Both the position numbers and the translations under genes were made by a program. Shown piece by piece: positions 12,081 through 23,743 of a stretch of 64,000 bases of DNA. Each line of letters begins with the position of its first letter. The first letter of the stretch is position 1. The stretch covers positions 27,158,866-27,222,865 of the forward strand of contig NC_052350.1 in the NCBI RefSeq assembly GCF_009727055.1. The letters run 5' to 3'. The notes under the pieces were generated by a model. The model was given only the letters and a program-made list of their open reading frames with translations, did no database searches and was not told where the DNA came from. This stretch comes from Benincasa hispida (taxonomy: Eukaryota > Streptophyta > Magnoliopsida > Cucurbitales > Cucurbitaceae).

Positions 12081-13300
12081 CAAAGATAACGGAGTATATG
12101 CTTAATTTCGTTTCAATATCTTTTTGTTGGAGAAAAACTATATCTTGCTAATGAATTTACTTAAAATGCAATATCTAGTCTTGCATTATTAGCAAGATAC
12201 ATAAGTGCACCAATTGCATTAAGATATGGTACTTTAGGACTAAGAAGTTCTTTATTATCATCTCGAAATTAAAATATATCTTTCTTCATATCTAGTGAAC
12301 AAACTTCCATTGGAATGTTCAATGGATGTGCTTTTTCATATAAGATCTTTTCAAAACTTTTCTTGTATAAGTTGACTGATGAATAAATATCTCATCTACT
12401 AAATGCTCAATTTGCAAGCTAAGACAAAATTTTATTTTTTTCGAGATCTTTCATCTCAAATTCTTTCTTTAGATATTCTATTGCCTGTCAAAGCTCTTCA
12501 GGAGTTCCAATTATATTTAAGTCGTCAACATATACAATTATAATAGTAAATCCTGACTATGATTTCTTTATAAAAACACATGGACATATTAGATTGTTTT
12601 GATATCCTTATTCAACAAATATCCACTTAGATAATTGTACCACATTCATCCTGATTGTTTCAATCTATGTAGTGATCTCTGTAACTTTATTGAATACAAT
12701 TCTCGGGAATTTGATTTATATGTTTTAGGTACCTTAAATCCTTCTGGGATTCTCATGTAAATATCATTATCAAGAGATCCATATAAATGTGATGTGACTA
12801 TATCTATAAGATGCATGTCCAGATTTTCATACATAGTCACACCAATTAAAGATCTTAATATAATTGTATCCACCATTGGAGAATACGTCTCCTCAGAATC
12901 AATACCAGTTTTTTGTGAAAAACCTTGTGCAACTAGTCTTGCTTTATATCTTGTGACCTCATTATTTTCATTTATTTTCCTTACAAATATCCATTTGTAT
13001 CCCACAGATTTGACACCTGGTCTAAAAATGACATTTTGAAAGTGAGTTTAATTCTACCTATGTCGACATTCTTCAACAGATTTTGGTTCAAAATCCTCAT
13101 TTTTAGACATAATATCAAGAGCAACATTATACGCAAAAATATTGTTGATAAGTACATGAGTCCGGTTTCATCTTTTTCCTGTCATGACATAGTTTATTGA
13201 AATCTCATTATGATCTTTATGTATTCTACCTTCCTCATTAGTCAAGTCATGAATATCTTCATGGGTATTTACATCCTTAACAAAGTCTCTTAACTATTAA
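12080..13300 (-). pseudogene. Copia family A reverse transcriptase remnant
   Basis: The best piece (13005-12646) has the WIFVRKINENNEVTRYKARL start, LVAQGFSQKTGID and a LHRLKQSG end of the N-terminal RT block. The catalytic YVDD box is still encoded at 12532-12521, in another frame segment with stops on both sides (YVDDLNIIGTPEEL then a stop). Known copia RTs are continuous here, so at least two frame breaks and several nonsense codons disable it. Confidence 0.85.
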
Positions 13301-13599
13301 TTATTTTTCTTTTTTCAAGAATTTTATCTTTAGAATCCACTGGTCTATCACGCTTCTAGCGTGTTCCAGACTCATTAGTGACAACTTGCTGTGTTGGGAT
13401 ACCAGTTTCCGATGGAACATTTGCAGTTGGTGTATGTGACTTAGTTACTTTCTTTGCATCTATAAATGCACATAGTAACTAATTTGCTACATTTTGCAAA
13501 TGAATTATCTTCTGAACTTCAAGTTCACATTGATCTGTATAGGGATCTAAATGAGACAATAACGATACATTTCATGTAATGTTTTTTTTTTCAACTTCT

Positions 13600-14387
13600 T
13601 AATTCCTCCCGCTAATGTTGGAAATTTTGTCTCATTAAAATGACAATCAGCCAATCGTGTAGTAAATATATCATCCATCAAGGGGTTCAAGATATTTAAT
13701 AATTTATGGGTAATCAAATCCGATATATATTCCTAACCTCCTTTGAGGACCCATCTTAGTACATTGTGGTGGAGCAATTAAAACATATATGCACATCCAA
13801 AAATTCTCATATGGAAAATATTTGGCTCATGATCATAAGCTAATTATAATGGCTAGCACTTTGATAAGATACTAGCCTAATGCGTACAAGTGACGCTGCA
13901 TACAAAATAACATGTCCAAATACAGATGTAGGAAGCTTAGCTCTCTAAGCAATGGTCTAGCAATTAACTACAAATGTTTTACGAATGATTCTGTTAAATC
14001 ATTTTGTGTATGAACATGAGCTATAGGATGTTCAACACTTTTTTCGATTGACATACAATAATTATCAAAATCTTAGGATATAAATTCACCAACATTATCA
14101 AGAAAAATGGTCTTAATTATATTATCAGGAAATTGTGCTCTTAACTCAATTATTTGAGCAAGTAATCTTGCAAATGCAAGATTTCGACTTGATAATAAGC
14201 ACACGTGTGACCATCTGCTGGATGTATCTATTAATATCATAAAATATCTAAATGGTCCACTTGGTGGATTAATAGATTCATATATATCACCATGAATTTG
14301 TTCTAAAAATGCAGGTGATTCAATCCCCACTTTAGTTGGTGATGTCTCTTCAATAGGTATCCATTTGAATTCTCAATAATTCTTCTC
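13600..14387 (-). pseudogene. Copia family A integrase remnant
   Basis: The minus frame 14330-14073 contains FLEQIHGDIYESINPPSGPF, LIDTSSRWSHVCLLSSRN and IIKTIFLDNVGEF, holding the first two acidic residues of the D,D(35)E core. The third, in HTQNDLTESFVK, is readable at about 14010-13975 in a different frame. The 'TESFVK' form differs from the 'AER(R/K)N' form in the other copia elements here, so this is a separate copia lineage. Broken by stops. Confidence 0.8.
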
Positions 14388-14880
14388 ATCATTATAGACC
14401 CTGGATAACCTAATTTGTCATGCCAAATTGTAAATATGTCTAGATTCATGAACTTCAAGTTCATTATTGCATATGTTTCAATTACTCATATATGAGTATA
14501 ATATAATCCAAAAGATAAAGCAAGCAACTTTTTCAGTATATTTTTTTTTCATATGAGACAGTAAATATGATATAAAAATACTCAATGTTATTCTTTCTAT
14601 CAGTCTTAATATGATAACCACTGCAACGTATATCTTTAAAACTAAGTAGATTTTTCTTTGATTGACTAGAGAACAATGCATTGTCAATTATAAATTTTGT
14701 TCCTCTAGGAAAAGTAATATTTACTTTTCCAAAGCCTTCAATTAGGTTTGCAGAACTTGATATCGTATCGACTTTTGCTTTCAGCATTGTTAGTTTGGAA
14801 AAATATTTTTTACTTGTAAATATTGTATGTGTAGTTCCACTATCTGCCAAACATAGATTTTCTTTACTCATTTTTTAATC
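14388..14880 (-). pseudogene. Copia family A protease and pre-integrase region remnant
   Basis: The minus frame 14871-14533 has CLADSGTTHTIFTSKKYF, the aspartic protease active site in the common copia D-S-G form, followed by ANLIEGFGKVNITFPRGTKF and LSFKDIRCSGYHI. The frame then fails before the pre-integrase histidine/cysteine block. Confidence 0.85.
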
Positions 14881-15985
14881 ACCTAACATATGAAACTGAT
14901 CTATGTTTCTTCATTAAAGAAATTAATTACAAAAAGAAAAGCAACATTTGGAATATACAAAGATTCACATCTACATCTACAAAGAGAAAAAAAAAACATG
15001 GAGATGAATAAAAAACAACGTTAAGTCTAGATATTTTCAAAGTCAAAAGAAACATTTGATGTTCCATTAATTCTACTAATTTTCTCTTCAAGAAATTCAA
15101 AGACGCCTGCCACATCCAAATCTATCATATGGGATAGGTCAAATATGTCATTATCCTGGTATGCAAAATTTGCTTCCACATTTTTTTCTTAAGGTATGCT
15201 TGATAGTAATCCACTAAGTGTTTTGACGTATGACAGGTATGTGACCCATGTCCAGTCATCCTACATCGAAAGCATTCATTTTCAACACTTTTTAAATTCT
15301 TCTCTTGTGGAGCTTTTCGCTTATGATCATTATTTTGTGTGGTTCTTTTGAAATTTGAATGATTAGAACGACCACCATGAAAATAATAATTATTTCTTCC
15401 TCTGCCATGGTCATGACCTCGACCACGACCATGACCTCAACCATGATTATTATTAAAATTCACAACATTCACTTCAAGAAATAGTGTCGTTCTGATTGGT
15501 CAAGATTCATGATTTTTCATCAATAACTCGTTATTTTGTTCGGCCACGAGAAGACGTGAAATTAATTTAGAATACTGTATAAAACTTTTCTCTCGATATT
15601 GCTACTACAAGAGTATATCCGAAATGTAGAGAAACATGTCTTCTCTAACATATTGATTAAAAATTTTAGAACCTCAAGTGCATCTATTTACGATGAGCTT
15701 TAGGAAGAAAAACTATTTTCTCATGATCACATTTTTATGGCATCCAGGTGTATTTTGGCATTCAATCACTAATGACAAATAATTATTACCATTAATATCA
15801 AATGCTACAAATTCAAAATTTATAATATTTTCATAGTAACACTATTACAAATATTATATTTATATTAGAAATTTAATATATATCAAATTTGTAATACAAT
15901 ATTTAATTTTCTAATTATAACGAAGAGAATAAAATCGACATATATTTAGGACCTACCTTTAACAAGGAAAACGATGGGAGCTCGT
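14881..15985 (-). pseudogene. Copia family A gag remnant with zinc knuckle
   Basis: Read on the minus strand, 15277-15233 gives ECFRCRMTGHGSHTC, a CX2CX4HX4C nucleocapsid knuckle. Upstream is an Arg/Gly/His-rich tract (about 15455-15365). The rest of gag is broken by stops and is hard to follow beyond 15700. The homologous piece at 1-985 shows the same order. Confidence 0.75.
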
Positions 15986-15995
15986 GCTAATAACG
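15973..15995 (-). other. Leader motif next to 5' LTR, probable primer-binding region
   Basis: Directly inside the 5' LTR the minus strand reads CGTTATTAGCACGAGCTCCC. The same motif, slightly changed, sits beside the LTR of the 1-1305 copy. Its place is that of a primer-binding site, but it lacks the TGG start expected for a tRNA 3' end and does not match initiator tRNA-Met, so the primer is not identified. Confidence 0.45.
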
Positions 15996-16369
15996 TGTTG
16001 TGAACTTGAGGAGCACTACAGAAACACAGATACAAATAAAATAAAATACTAAAATAAATATAATATAATATAATAATAAAATAAAATAAATATAATATAT
16101 AAATAAGTAAAATATAAAATAAGAAATTTCTCTAAATTCTCCACTTTCTCTAATTTTCATGGAATTTGCCTAATGTGTGTCTTCTAAAACCCATTAAATG
16201 TCATTATTTATAGGCAATTTGGCAAGTAGAATGTGGATTACATGGACACTAACAATGTGTAATGTTGAGACACATGGACAACACTTTGGGAGATGGGGGC
16301 ATGACACATAGTCAATGGACACTAAACATGAACATCTAATGGATGTCTATTATCACAATATTTATAATA
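15996..16369 (-). repeat. 5' LTR of copia family A
   Basis: Begins TGTTGTGAACTTGAGGAGC on the plus strand and ends TTTATAATA against the CTTAT duplication. Pairs with 10991-11379 and with the LTR at 986-1305. A 'tatttataggcaa' block at about 16206 is shared by all three and could be the LTR TATA region on the minus strand. Confidence 0.85.
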
Positions 16370-16374
16370 CTTAT

Positions 16375-16887
16375 GAAATATACTATTTTAAAAAAATTGA
16401 TGAAATATTTCTTAGTACTCGATCGAAAGTTAAAAATAAAACAAAGATATTAGTGTACACGTTGTAATATTTTGATCATTGTTATTGTTCTAGCAACATG
16501 AATTTTTTAAGTACAACAAATAGAAGTTTGAGAACATAAGAGTCTCTTTGGTAGAAAATAAAAAATAAAAAAAAAACAAAAAATTGAATACAAGGGATTC
16601 AATGCAAATAGAGATATATTTATGTGTTTGGAAGCAAACCCAGAAATTGGATTCTAATTTAAATAATTGGTTAAAAATTTGTTTGATACTATATTTATAA
16701 ATCATAAAACAAATACTAGTCAATAATGAACTATTATTAATTTATTTATGAACAAGTTTTTGTTGGATATATATAGTGAAAGAAAGTGAAAGTTTGGTGA
16801 AGATCTTAAACATATGAATTTAGTTGTGTAGAATAAATTCATTGTTTAGAAACTTTCAAATTGAATTGAAATTTCAAATTAAAATGA
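16375..16887. other. AT-rich spacer between two copia elements, no gene recognised
   Basis: About 0.5 kb without coding similarity. A possible short MITE-like fragment (16535-16690) has 'CTCTTTGGTAGAAAAT' and an inverted-looking 'ATTTGTTTGATACTAT' end. Confidence 0.5.
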
Positions 16888-17494
16888 TGTTTCATGTACA
16901 AATTTAATATATATGAAAGTTAAATTGTAGTTTTATCAATTTGAATGAGTTATGTTTGATTTTTTATCAAGTAACATTAGTTAAATTTGACAAATGTGTT
17001 AACTTTTGTATTTATTTGATTTTATTTTGTAATATGGAGAGTTACCAAGTTGCTAGCCTATAAATGGAGAGTTACTAAGTTTCTTTCTTTCTTTCTTTCT
17101 TTCTTTCTTTTGTTCTTGAGTTGAGTTGATCATTTGTAGCATCTCATTCCAAATTGAAGAGTTCTCTTCTTTCTTTCTTTCTTTTGTTCTTAAGTTGAGT
17201 TGAGAGCAAGTATTCAAGAATTCTGTCAAATCCAAGCAGTTTGAGGTTGCAGTTTTACCAGAGTTAGTTGTTGTACTCTATTGAGATGCACTGTAGTATG
17301 CTTGTAACCCGTGCAGAGCGAATAATAGTCTTTAGGATAACGTTTATCAGAAGTGTTCTTCGACTTTATTTTGAGTCTCCAAAGGTTTTTAAGTTCTTTC
17401 AAGTCTTTGGTTATTTTCATATCTAAGCCTTGTTACACTATCTGGCTTTCGTTTGCTAGTGTATTCAGTTCTATATATACTATTTTTCCCGACA
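16888..17494 (+). repeat. 5' LTR of copia family B
   Basis: Matches 24255-24890 from TGTTTCATGTACAAATTTAA to the CCCGACA end. It has a longer TTTC microsatellite (17080-17110) and lacks a segment of about 60 bp present in the right LTR before 'tttgctagtgtattca'. The block 'cccgtgcagagcgaataat' (about 17309-17328) is strongly conserved between the two. Confidence 0.85.
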
Positions 17495-17523
17495 ATCTGA
17501 AGACAATTAGTATATTTGAACGG

Positions 17524-17686
17524 ATGGCTGCAAACTCCTCTGCCAGTGTCGCTACTTCTACCATCATTGGATCACCCATTATCATACCTCATGCTAAAAA
17601 ACCAAATAAGTTCAATAGAGACAATTTTAAGAAATGACAATAGAAGATGATTTCTATCTCACCACATTGAATCTTGCTTACATTTT
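17524..17686 (+). pseudogene. Copia family B gag, 5' fragment
   Basis: Starts at ATG 17524 with MAANSSASVATS and runs to KPNKFNRDNFKK, then a TGA at 17635-17637 stands where the UBN2 family has tryptophan. The frame continues as MISISPH-type/FYLTTLNLAYIL text up to the nested insertion at 17687. The rest of gag resumes at 19629, after the insertion and its target duplication. Confidence 0.8.
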
Positions 17687-19628
17687 TGTTAGAGTTATAA
17701 AACATGTAGCGGAAGAAAAACGAATCATTAAACATTCTAATTTATTAATTTTGACTTTAAATTAAGCATGTTCATAAACTAATATGAGGGTTTCATGACA
17801 TACCTTTGAAGAACCTCTTGAAACTCGAATTCCAACTACAAATCTCCTCCAAATCTACTTGTAACCACCTCAAGCCTTCCCTACTATCCTCTTGATGCCT
17901 TAGATTGAGTTGTGGGACTCAAAATAAGCTTGGATTAAAGGAAAAAAAGAGAAGAGGTTACTGCATCACCATGGTAGAAGACCTTTTTCAATCTTAAGTT
18001 TTTTAGCAAGAAACTATCAAATGCATGCTTGATTCTCAACTCAATCTTCTTCATTTATTGCATGACTTTCATGCAAAGAGGATTGTTGCATGAATTACAG
18101 CTCATGCTTAGAAGATTGACTCAAGTTTATGGTGGAATGTATGTAAGCTGCTTCGTTGAAAGTGGAAAAAAATCCCACTTTTGGTTGACTCAAGTTTATG
18201 GTGGAATGTATCTTTTTTTCAATTTTTTGATAATTGATTTCCAAAAACAAATTTTCAAAAATGAAATCTTTATTAATTTTAGAAAATTAATTCATTAATT
18301 AATTTTCTAGTAAAATTAATAATAATTAATTAATTAAACAATTTAATTAATTCTAATCAATTCAATATTAAATATTAAATTAATTTAACACTAATTCCAC
18401 CATCATGAATCCTTATTCATGAATTTAATATTTAAATCATATTTAAATATTAATGATTCTCCAATTTTATTTAATTCCAAAATTAAACACGTAATTATAT
18501 CATATATAATTACTAATTTCCTTAACTCTAATTTGAACGTTTCAAATTAACTTATCACGCTACTCTAAGGCTAATCCATTTGTGAGCTAGTAGGAGGACC
18601 TCGTGGACCTACATATAATGGGCTCTAACGATACAAGATTAATTGCCTAAACTCTTTAGGTTGAATTAATCCTCATTCGTTAACTATTGGGTCACTCCAC
18701 TAAACCTCAGAGTTGCACTCCCCTTACTGTAGATATATTATGTCCACTCGATATAACCATGATTAGTAAGTTACCCTTTCACAGATTGTTCGTAATAACA
18801 GCTGGGTCAAATGCTTGTTTTACCCCTGAGATTACCTCTTGTTCCTTAAGTCTCACTGATCCTCTAATGAACAATTTATTTGTGATCTGATCAATAAACC
18901 GGGTCTTCTCGGGCCAATGAGAGGGTAAGGCCCCTCGTTCAAGACTCAGAGTCAACACTTAAGGGAACAACCTCTCTACTATCCTTGAAAGCGAGTAGGA
19001 GTAAATTTCATCTTGCATCTTATGTCCCCAACTATCTACCTGGTCTTACCCCTGAAATGGAGGTTTATTGAGCCGACGCTGTTGAGCCAACCCTCACCTG
19101 TGCAAATCTAAGGATAATCCCGAATAAATAGGAGTTCATAGTTAGCTTAGGATTAAGGTCAAGTTACCTAGGTCGTCATTTTGAAATAGTCAGTCTTAAA
19201 CAGTAAACAACCTTATAAAGTAAGAGTGACTTATTTCATGATCTGATCTTGTGCCAACTCATTGCACATGACGCCCCCACTTCTCATGTCATGACATGTA
19301 CGAATTAGGATCACTTCGTCTATAGCACTTTACTACTCCTTGTAACAACTATAGAGTGGGCTGCATCTAATAGTGTTACCAGAATGAGGCACTTAATCTT
19401 ATTCATATACTATAGATCATTTTGACTATTTACTCGAACCTGATCCACTTTTATATCTCTACATAAAGTTCAAGTATTCATATAATAGTCATGGATCTTT
19501 TAGTTTATTGGATTTATTTCTAAAACGAAATAAGAAATTCATATATTCAATAAAAACTTATTGAATTTTCAAAATAATTTTTATTGTTTACAAACCATGA
19601 GTTTTAGGACAGAAAACCCAACAATTTT
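17682..19628. repeat. Target site duplication ATTTT flanking nested LTR-like insertion
   Basis: ATTTT at 17682-17686 and 19624-19628 borders the inserted sequence exactly, and the gag frame on both sides is brought together when it is passed over. This proves insertion into an existing copia element. Confidence 0.9.
17687..19623 (-). mobile_element. Long-LTR family (family L), solo-LTR-like insertion 1
   Basis: A 1937-bp non-coding sequence with TGTTAGAG...CCCAACA ends and a 5-bp duplication. Read on the minus strand it starts TGTTGGGTTTTCTGTCC, a form common in long plant retrotransposon LTRs. No primer site, purine tract or protein is inside, so a solo LTR left by recombination is the best reading; a non-coding TRIM-like unit is the alternative. 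Relatives: 33873-35661, about 26230-27630, 62498-62988 and 62989 to the window end. Confidence 0.8.
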
Positions 19629-20330
19629 GAAGAAAGATTGCCCAATTACACTGTCAAAAGCTATAACTTATGAAACAGAAACTGCAAAGCAAGCATGGAT
19701 GCATTAGGACTTCCTGTGCCATAATTATATATTTAATGGTCTTGAGGACATTTTGTCTAATGTCTATGGCAATGCCTATAATACATTAAAATTATTGCCG
19801 GAGACATTAGATAAGAAGTACAAGCTAGAAGATGTTGGTAATAAGAAATTCCTTTTGGGAATATTCTTAGACTATAAGATGATCGATACCAAGTTGGTAG
19901 TTTATCAGATGGAAGAATTGCAAATTATCATTAGTGATTTGCAAAGTGAAGGATTGAACATCAGTGAGCCATTCCAAGTTGCTATTGTGATTCAGAAGTT
20001 GCCTCCTTCCTAGAAAGACTTCAAATGCTATCTCAAACATAAGTGAAATGAGTTATTCATGGAGAACCTTGCGGTAAAATTTTGAATAGAAAAGGATAAC
20101 AGAAAAAGAGATAAAACTCCATTAGAAGAGAAGCCAAGACTCACATTGCTGAAGCTTCAAAACATAAACCCAAGAAACAAAATTTCAAGAAGAAAAAATG
20201 TGAATCCTGAGTCAAAGAATGATGCTAGCAAGCACATTCGAGGAAATTGTTGGGCTTGTGGTAAGAATGGTCATATTGCTACAATGTGCAAACACAAAAA
20301 GGGACAAACTTCCAACAATCAAGCCAATGT
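19629..20330 (+). pseudogene. Copia family B gag, 3' fragment with zinc knuckle
   Basis: Continues the UBN2 gag: KKYKLEDVGNKKFLLGIFLD, VVYQMEELQIIISDL and IVIQKLPPS (19753-20011), then stops (TAG at 20011) before a basic segment. The nucleocapsid knuckle CWACGKNGHIATMC at 20248-20289 is an intact CX2CX4HX4C. The UBN2 part selects RNA packaging in live elements; here it is broken in at least three places. Confidence 0.85.
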
Positions 20331-20660
20331 CGTGAAAAATGATGATTTGATTGCCGTCATTTCTGAGGTAAATATGGCTTCAGACACCAAATGTTGGTGG
20401 ATTGATACTGGTGCTACTAGGAAAATTTGTAAGGACAAGTCATTGTTCATTCCATATGAGAAGATAGATGGCAGTGATAAGTTGTACATGGAAAATGCTT
20501 CAACTGCCTCAGTGGAAGGCAATAGAAAGGTCCTGCTGAAATGGACTTCTGAAAAGATACCTACCCTTAATGATGCATGGCATGTGCCAGAGATTCGAAA
20601 GAATCTAGTATCAGGAACTCTACTTAACAAAAACGGGTTCAAGCTTGTATTTGAGTAAGA
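20331..20660 (+). pseudogene. Copia family B protease
   Basis: In frame with the knuckle: CWWIDTGATRKICKDKSLF with catalytic Asp-Thr-Gly at about 20404-20412, then WHVPEIRKNLVSGTLLNKNG and FKLVFE before TAA at 20656. This is the best preserved part of the element: 170 residues open from 20146. It is the retroviral-type aspartic protease that in live copies cuts the single Gag-Pol product. Confidence 0.85.
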
Positions 20661-21650
20661 TAAATTTATTTTGACAAAGGGGGGAGTGGGAAAAGGCTAT
20701 CTGAGTGATGACATGTTCAAATTGAATGTACTAGCACAAATGCCAAATAATAATAATAATATCAACTCTTCTACTTATATTGTGGAGTTGTGTGATGTAT
20801 GACATTCTAGATTAGGCATGTCAATTATCGTCTTTAAATAGAACGGTAAGTTTAGGACTATTTCCAAATTTTAACATTGATAATAGATACAAATGTGAAA
20901 TTTGTGTTAAATCAAAGTTTATTAGAAAGTCATTTTCATATGTGGAAAGAAGTAACAGGTTACTTGATTTAATCCACAATGATGTATGTGACATGAAAAA
21001 TCTTCCACATGAGGTGATAAGTGATACTTTGTCACATTCATTAGTGATTGTAGTAAATATTGCTCTGTATATTTATTACATAGTAAAGATGATACTTTTA
21101 ATGTTTTTAAAACATATAAGGCAGAAGTTGAAAATCAACTTGAGAAGAAAGTAAAGGTGCTCGGATCAAATAAAGATGGTGAATATGAATCATCATCACT
21201 TGATGAATTATGTGAAGTTAATTGTACAACCCATCAAAACTACAACATCTTATACACCACAACAAAATGGTGTAGCTGAAAGAAAGAATCAAACATTAAA
21301 GGACATGGTTAATTACATGTTAAATAGTTCATATTTACCTCACAATTTGTGGGGTGAAGCTTTGCTGACAGTAAAATTTATAGAATTCCAGATAAGAAGA
21401 CTAATAAGTCTCCTTATGAAGTGTGGAATGGAAAGTTACTCTCATATAAAATGCTGAAAGCATGGTGGTATTTGGCAAAGGTAGAATTTCTTTTACCAAA
21501 AAGGACCAAATTGGGCCCTTGTGTCTTTATAAGCTATGCAATGCATAGTACTGCTTACAAATTCATGGTGATTAAATTAGAAATATTTGATATCAATAAT
21601 AATACCATAATGGAATCTATTGGAGCTTAATTCTTTAAGGATATTTTTTT
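20661..21650 (+). pseudogene. Copia family B integrase remnant
   Basis: Pieces in several frames: RSNRLLDLIHNDVCDMKNLP (first Asp), KVLGSNKDGEYESSSLDELC-type text near 21155-21220 (second Asp), and TTSYTPQQNGVAERKNQTLK (third acidic residue, Glu, kept) with SYLPHNLWGEALL. The pre-integrase region between 20750 and 20930 is badly decayed. Frameshifts at about 21155 and 21430. Confidence 0.8.
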
Positions 21651-22850
21651 CTTTAAAGGAGAAAAAACATAAAATTATTGGTACCAAAAGAATTAATGAG
21701 GTTAGCTCTTTGAAAGGTCAAAACGATCGGAATACTGAGTCTAAACCTAAAAGAAGCAAAAGAGCTAAGAGAGCTACTTCTTTTGGACCTGATTTCATAA
21801 CTTATATGATAGAAGGTGGGCCTCAAACTTTTCAAGAAACTGTATCATCTCCTGATGCATCTTATTGGAAGGAAGCTATCAATAGTGAGCTATAATCCAT
21901 TTTACAGAACAATATATAGGTATTGGTTGATTTACCTCCTGGAAGTAAACCAATTGGGAGTAAATGAATTTTTAAGAGAAAACTAAAAGCTAGCGGCACT
22001 ATTGATAAGTACAAAACCCAGTTGGTAACTAAAGGCTTTCGCTAAAAAGAAGGACTAGATTTCTTCGATACCTATTCTCCAGTGATGAGGATTACATCTA
22101 TGAGGATGTTAATTGCAATAACAGCTTTACAAAATTTGGAAATACACCAAATCAATGTAGAAACTGCAGTTTTAAATGGAGATTTAGATGAAGAAATTTA
22201 TATGGAACAACCTGAAGGGTTTGTTGTTAAAGGACTTTAAGACAAAGTTTGTAAACTTGTTAAGTCTCTTTATGGGTTGAAACAAATACCTAAACAATGA
22301 CATGAAAATTTTGACTATACTATGTTATCAAATGGATTTAAGATAAATGAGTGTGATAAATGTGTCTATGTTAAAACTATAGATCAAAAGTATGTCATTA
22401 TTTGCTTGTATGTGGATGATATGTTAATAATGGGTACAAATAGAAATGTTATTGATTCCACTAAAAGGATGTTGAAATCAAACTTTGATATGAAAGACCT
22501 CGGTCTTGCTGATGTTATCCTTGGAATTCAAATAACAAGAAATCAAAGTGGAGGCATACTTTCTCAATCTCATTATATAGAAAAAGTGCTTTGAAAATTT
22601 GATCATTTTGAGAGTAAGTTGGTTGTTACTCCATTTGATCCAAATTGTAGTTTGAAGAAAAATAATGATGAAGGTGTATCTTCTCTAAAATATTCTAAAG
22701 TTATTGGTAGCTTAATATATATATTAAATTGTACAAGACCTGATATTGCTTATTTAGTAGGGAGGTTAGCAAGATATTCCAACAATCCTGGGAATGATCA
22801 TTGGAATGCATCAATCAGAGTTCAAAGTACTTGAAATATACTCTAGGCTA
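21651..22850 (+). pseudogene. Copia family B reverse transcriptase remnant
   Basis: The order is a linker rich in Lys/Arg (KPKRSKRAKRATSFGPDF), an ASYWKEAINSEL block, then TAA and further stops through 21900-22290 where the KYKTQLVTKGF and VNAAVLNGDLDEEIYMEQPEGF-type blocks are still legible, then an open stretch 22322-22594 with the intact catalytic YVDD at 22409-22420. The C-terminal block [20 protein letters not shown] follows at about 22705. At least eight nonsense codons or shifts. Confidence 0.85.
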
Positions 22851-23301
22851 TGCATTGCATTATACGAGGTATCCACATGTACTGGAAGGATTTTGTGATG
22901 CTAATTGGATTTCTGATAGCATGGAGACTAAATCAATCTGTGGGTATATTTTTACCTTAGGTGAAGCAGTCGTATCATGGAAATCTTCAAAGCAGACGTG
23001 TACAACACGTTCTACTATGGAATCACAGTTTATAGCTCTTGAAAAAGCAGGAGTAGAAGTTGAATGACTCTGGAATTTTCTTGAAGATATTCCATTGTGG
23101 CCAAAGCCTGTAAGTGCAATATGTATTTATTGTACAATTTAGCAGCTTCTACGAGAGCCAAGAATGATGTCTATAATGGTAAGTCACGATATATTAGACA
23201 TAGGTATAATTCGATAAGGCAATTGCTCTCTAATGGAATATTTTTCATTGATTATGTGAAGTTGAAAGAGAATATTGCAAACTTTTGACGAAAGGATTGA
23301 A
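22851..23301 (+). pseudogene. Copia family B RNase H remnant, first copy
   Basis: Contains [40 protein letters not shown] and [13 protein letters not shown], the usual D, SWKS.KQ and E blocks. It then breaks (TGA 23065) and restarts as ASTRAKNDVYNGKSRYIRHR. The downstream end is joined to a second, diverged copy. Confidence 0.85.
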
Positions 23302-23743
23302 TTATACGAGGTATCCACATGTACTGGAAGGATTTAGTGATGCTAATTGGATTTCTGATAGCATGGAGACTAAATCAACCTGTAGGTATATTTTTACCTT
23401 ATGTGAAGCAAATGTATCATGGAAATCTTCCGAACAAACGTGTATAGTACGTTCTACTAAGTAATCAGAGTTTATAACTCTTGATAAAGCAGGAGAAGAA
23501 GCTGAATGACTCAAAAATTTTCTTGAGGATATTCCATTGTGGCCAAAGCCTATAAGAGCAATATGTATTTATTGTGACAATTTAGCAACTTCTATGAGAG
23601 CCAAGAATGATGTCTATAATGGCTAGTCACGACATATTAGACGTAGGTATAATTTGACAAAGAAATTGCAATCTAATGGAATATTTTTCATTAATTATGT
23701 AAAGTCGAAAGAGAATATTATAGGTTCTTTGACGAAAGAATTA
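22860..23743 (+). repeat. Tandem duplication of RNase H region, period 442 bp
   Basis: The unit starting TTATACGAGGTATCCACATG at 22860 starts again at 23302, and the two run parallel for about 440 bp with scattered differences. Only the second copy continues into the true end of pol (RDMGLKPMK, stop 23798-23800). The join is therefore inside the domain and arose after the element family had its normal structure. Confidence 0.9.

Larger units (their letters stand above)
10991..16369 (-). mobile_element. Full-length degenerate Ty1/copia retrotransposon (family A)
   Basis: A 5.4-kb element on the minus strand with two LTRs, gag, protease, integrase, RT and RNase H in copia order, and a CTTAT target duplication. 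A purine tract (TAAGAGAGAGG read on the minus strand, plus 11378-11389) adjoins the 3' LTR. Every coding domain is broken by stops or frameshifts and the LTRs differ at many positions, so this is an old, inactive insertion. A second partial copy lies at 1-1305. Confidence 0.9.
10986..16374. repeat. Target site duplication CTTAT flanking copia family A element
   Basis: CTTAT at 10986-10990 and again at 16370-16374 lies directly outside the two LTRs. A 5-bp direct duplication is what copia integrase leaves. It fixes both borders of the element. Confidence 0.75.
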
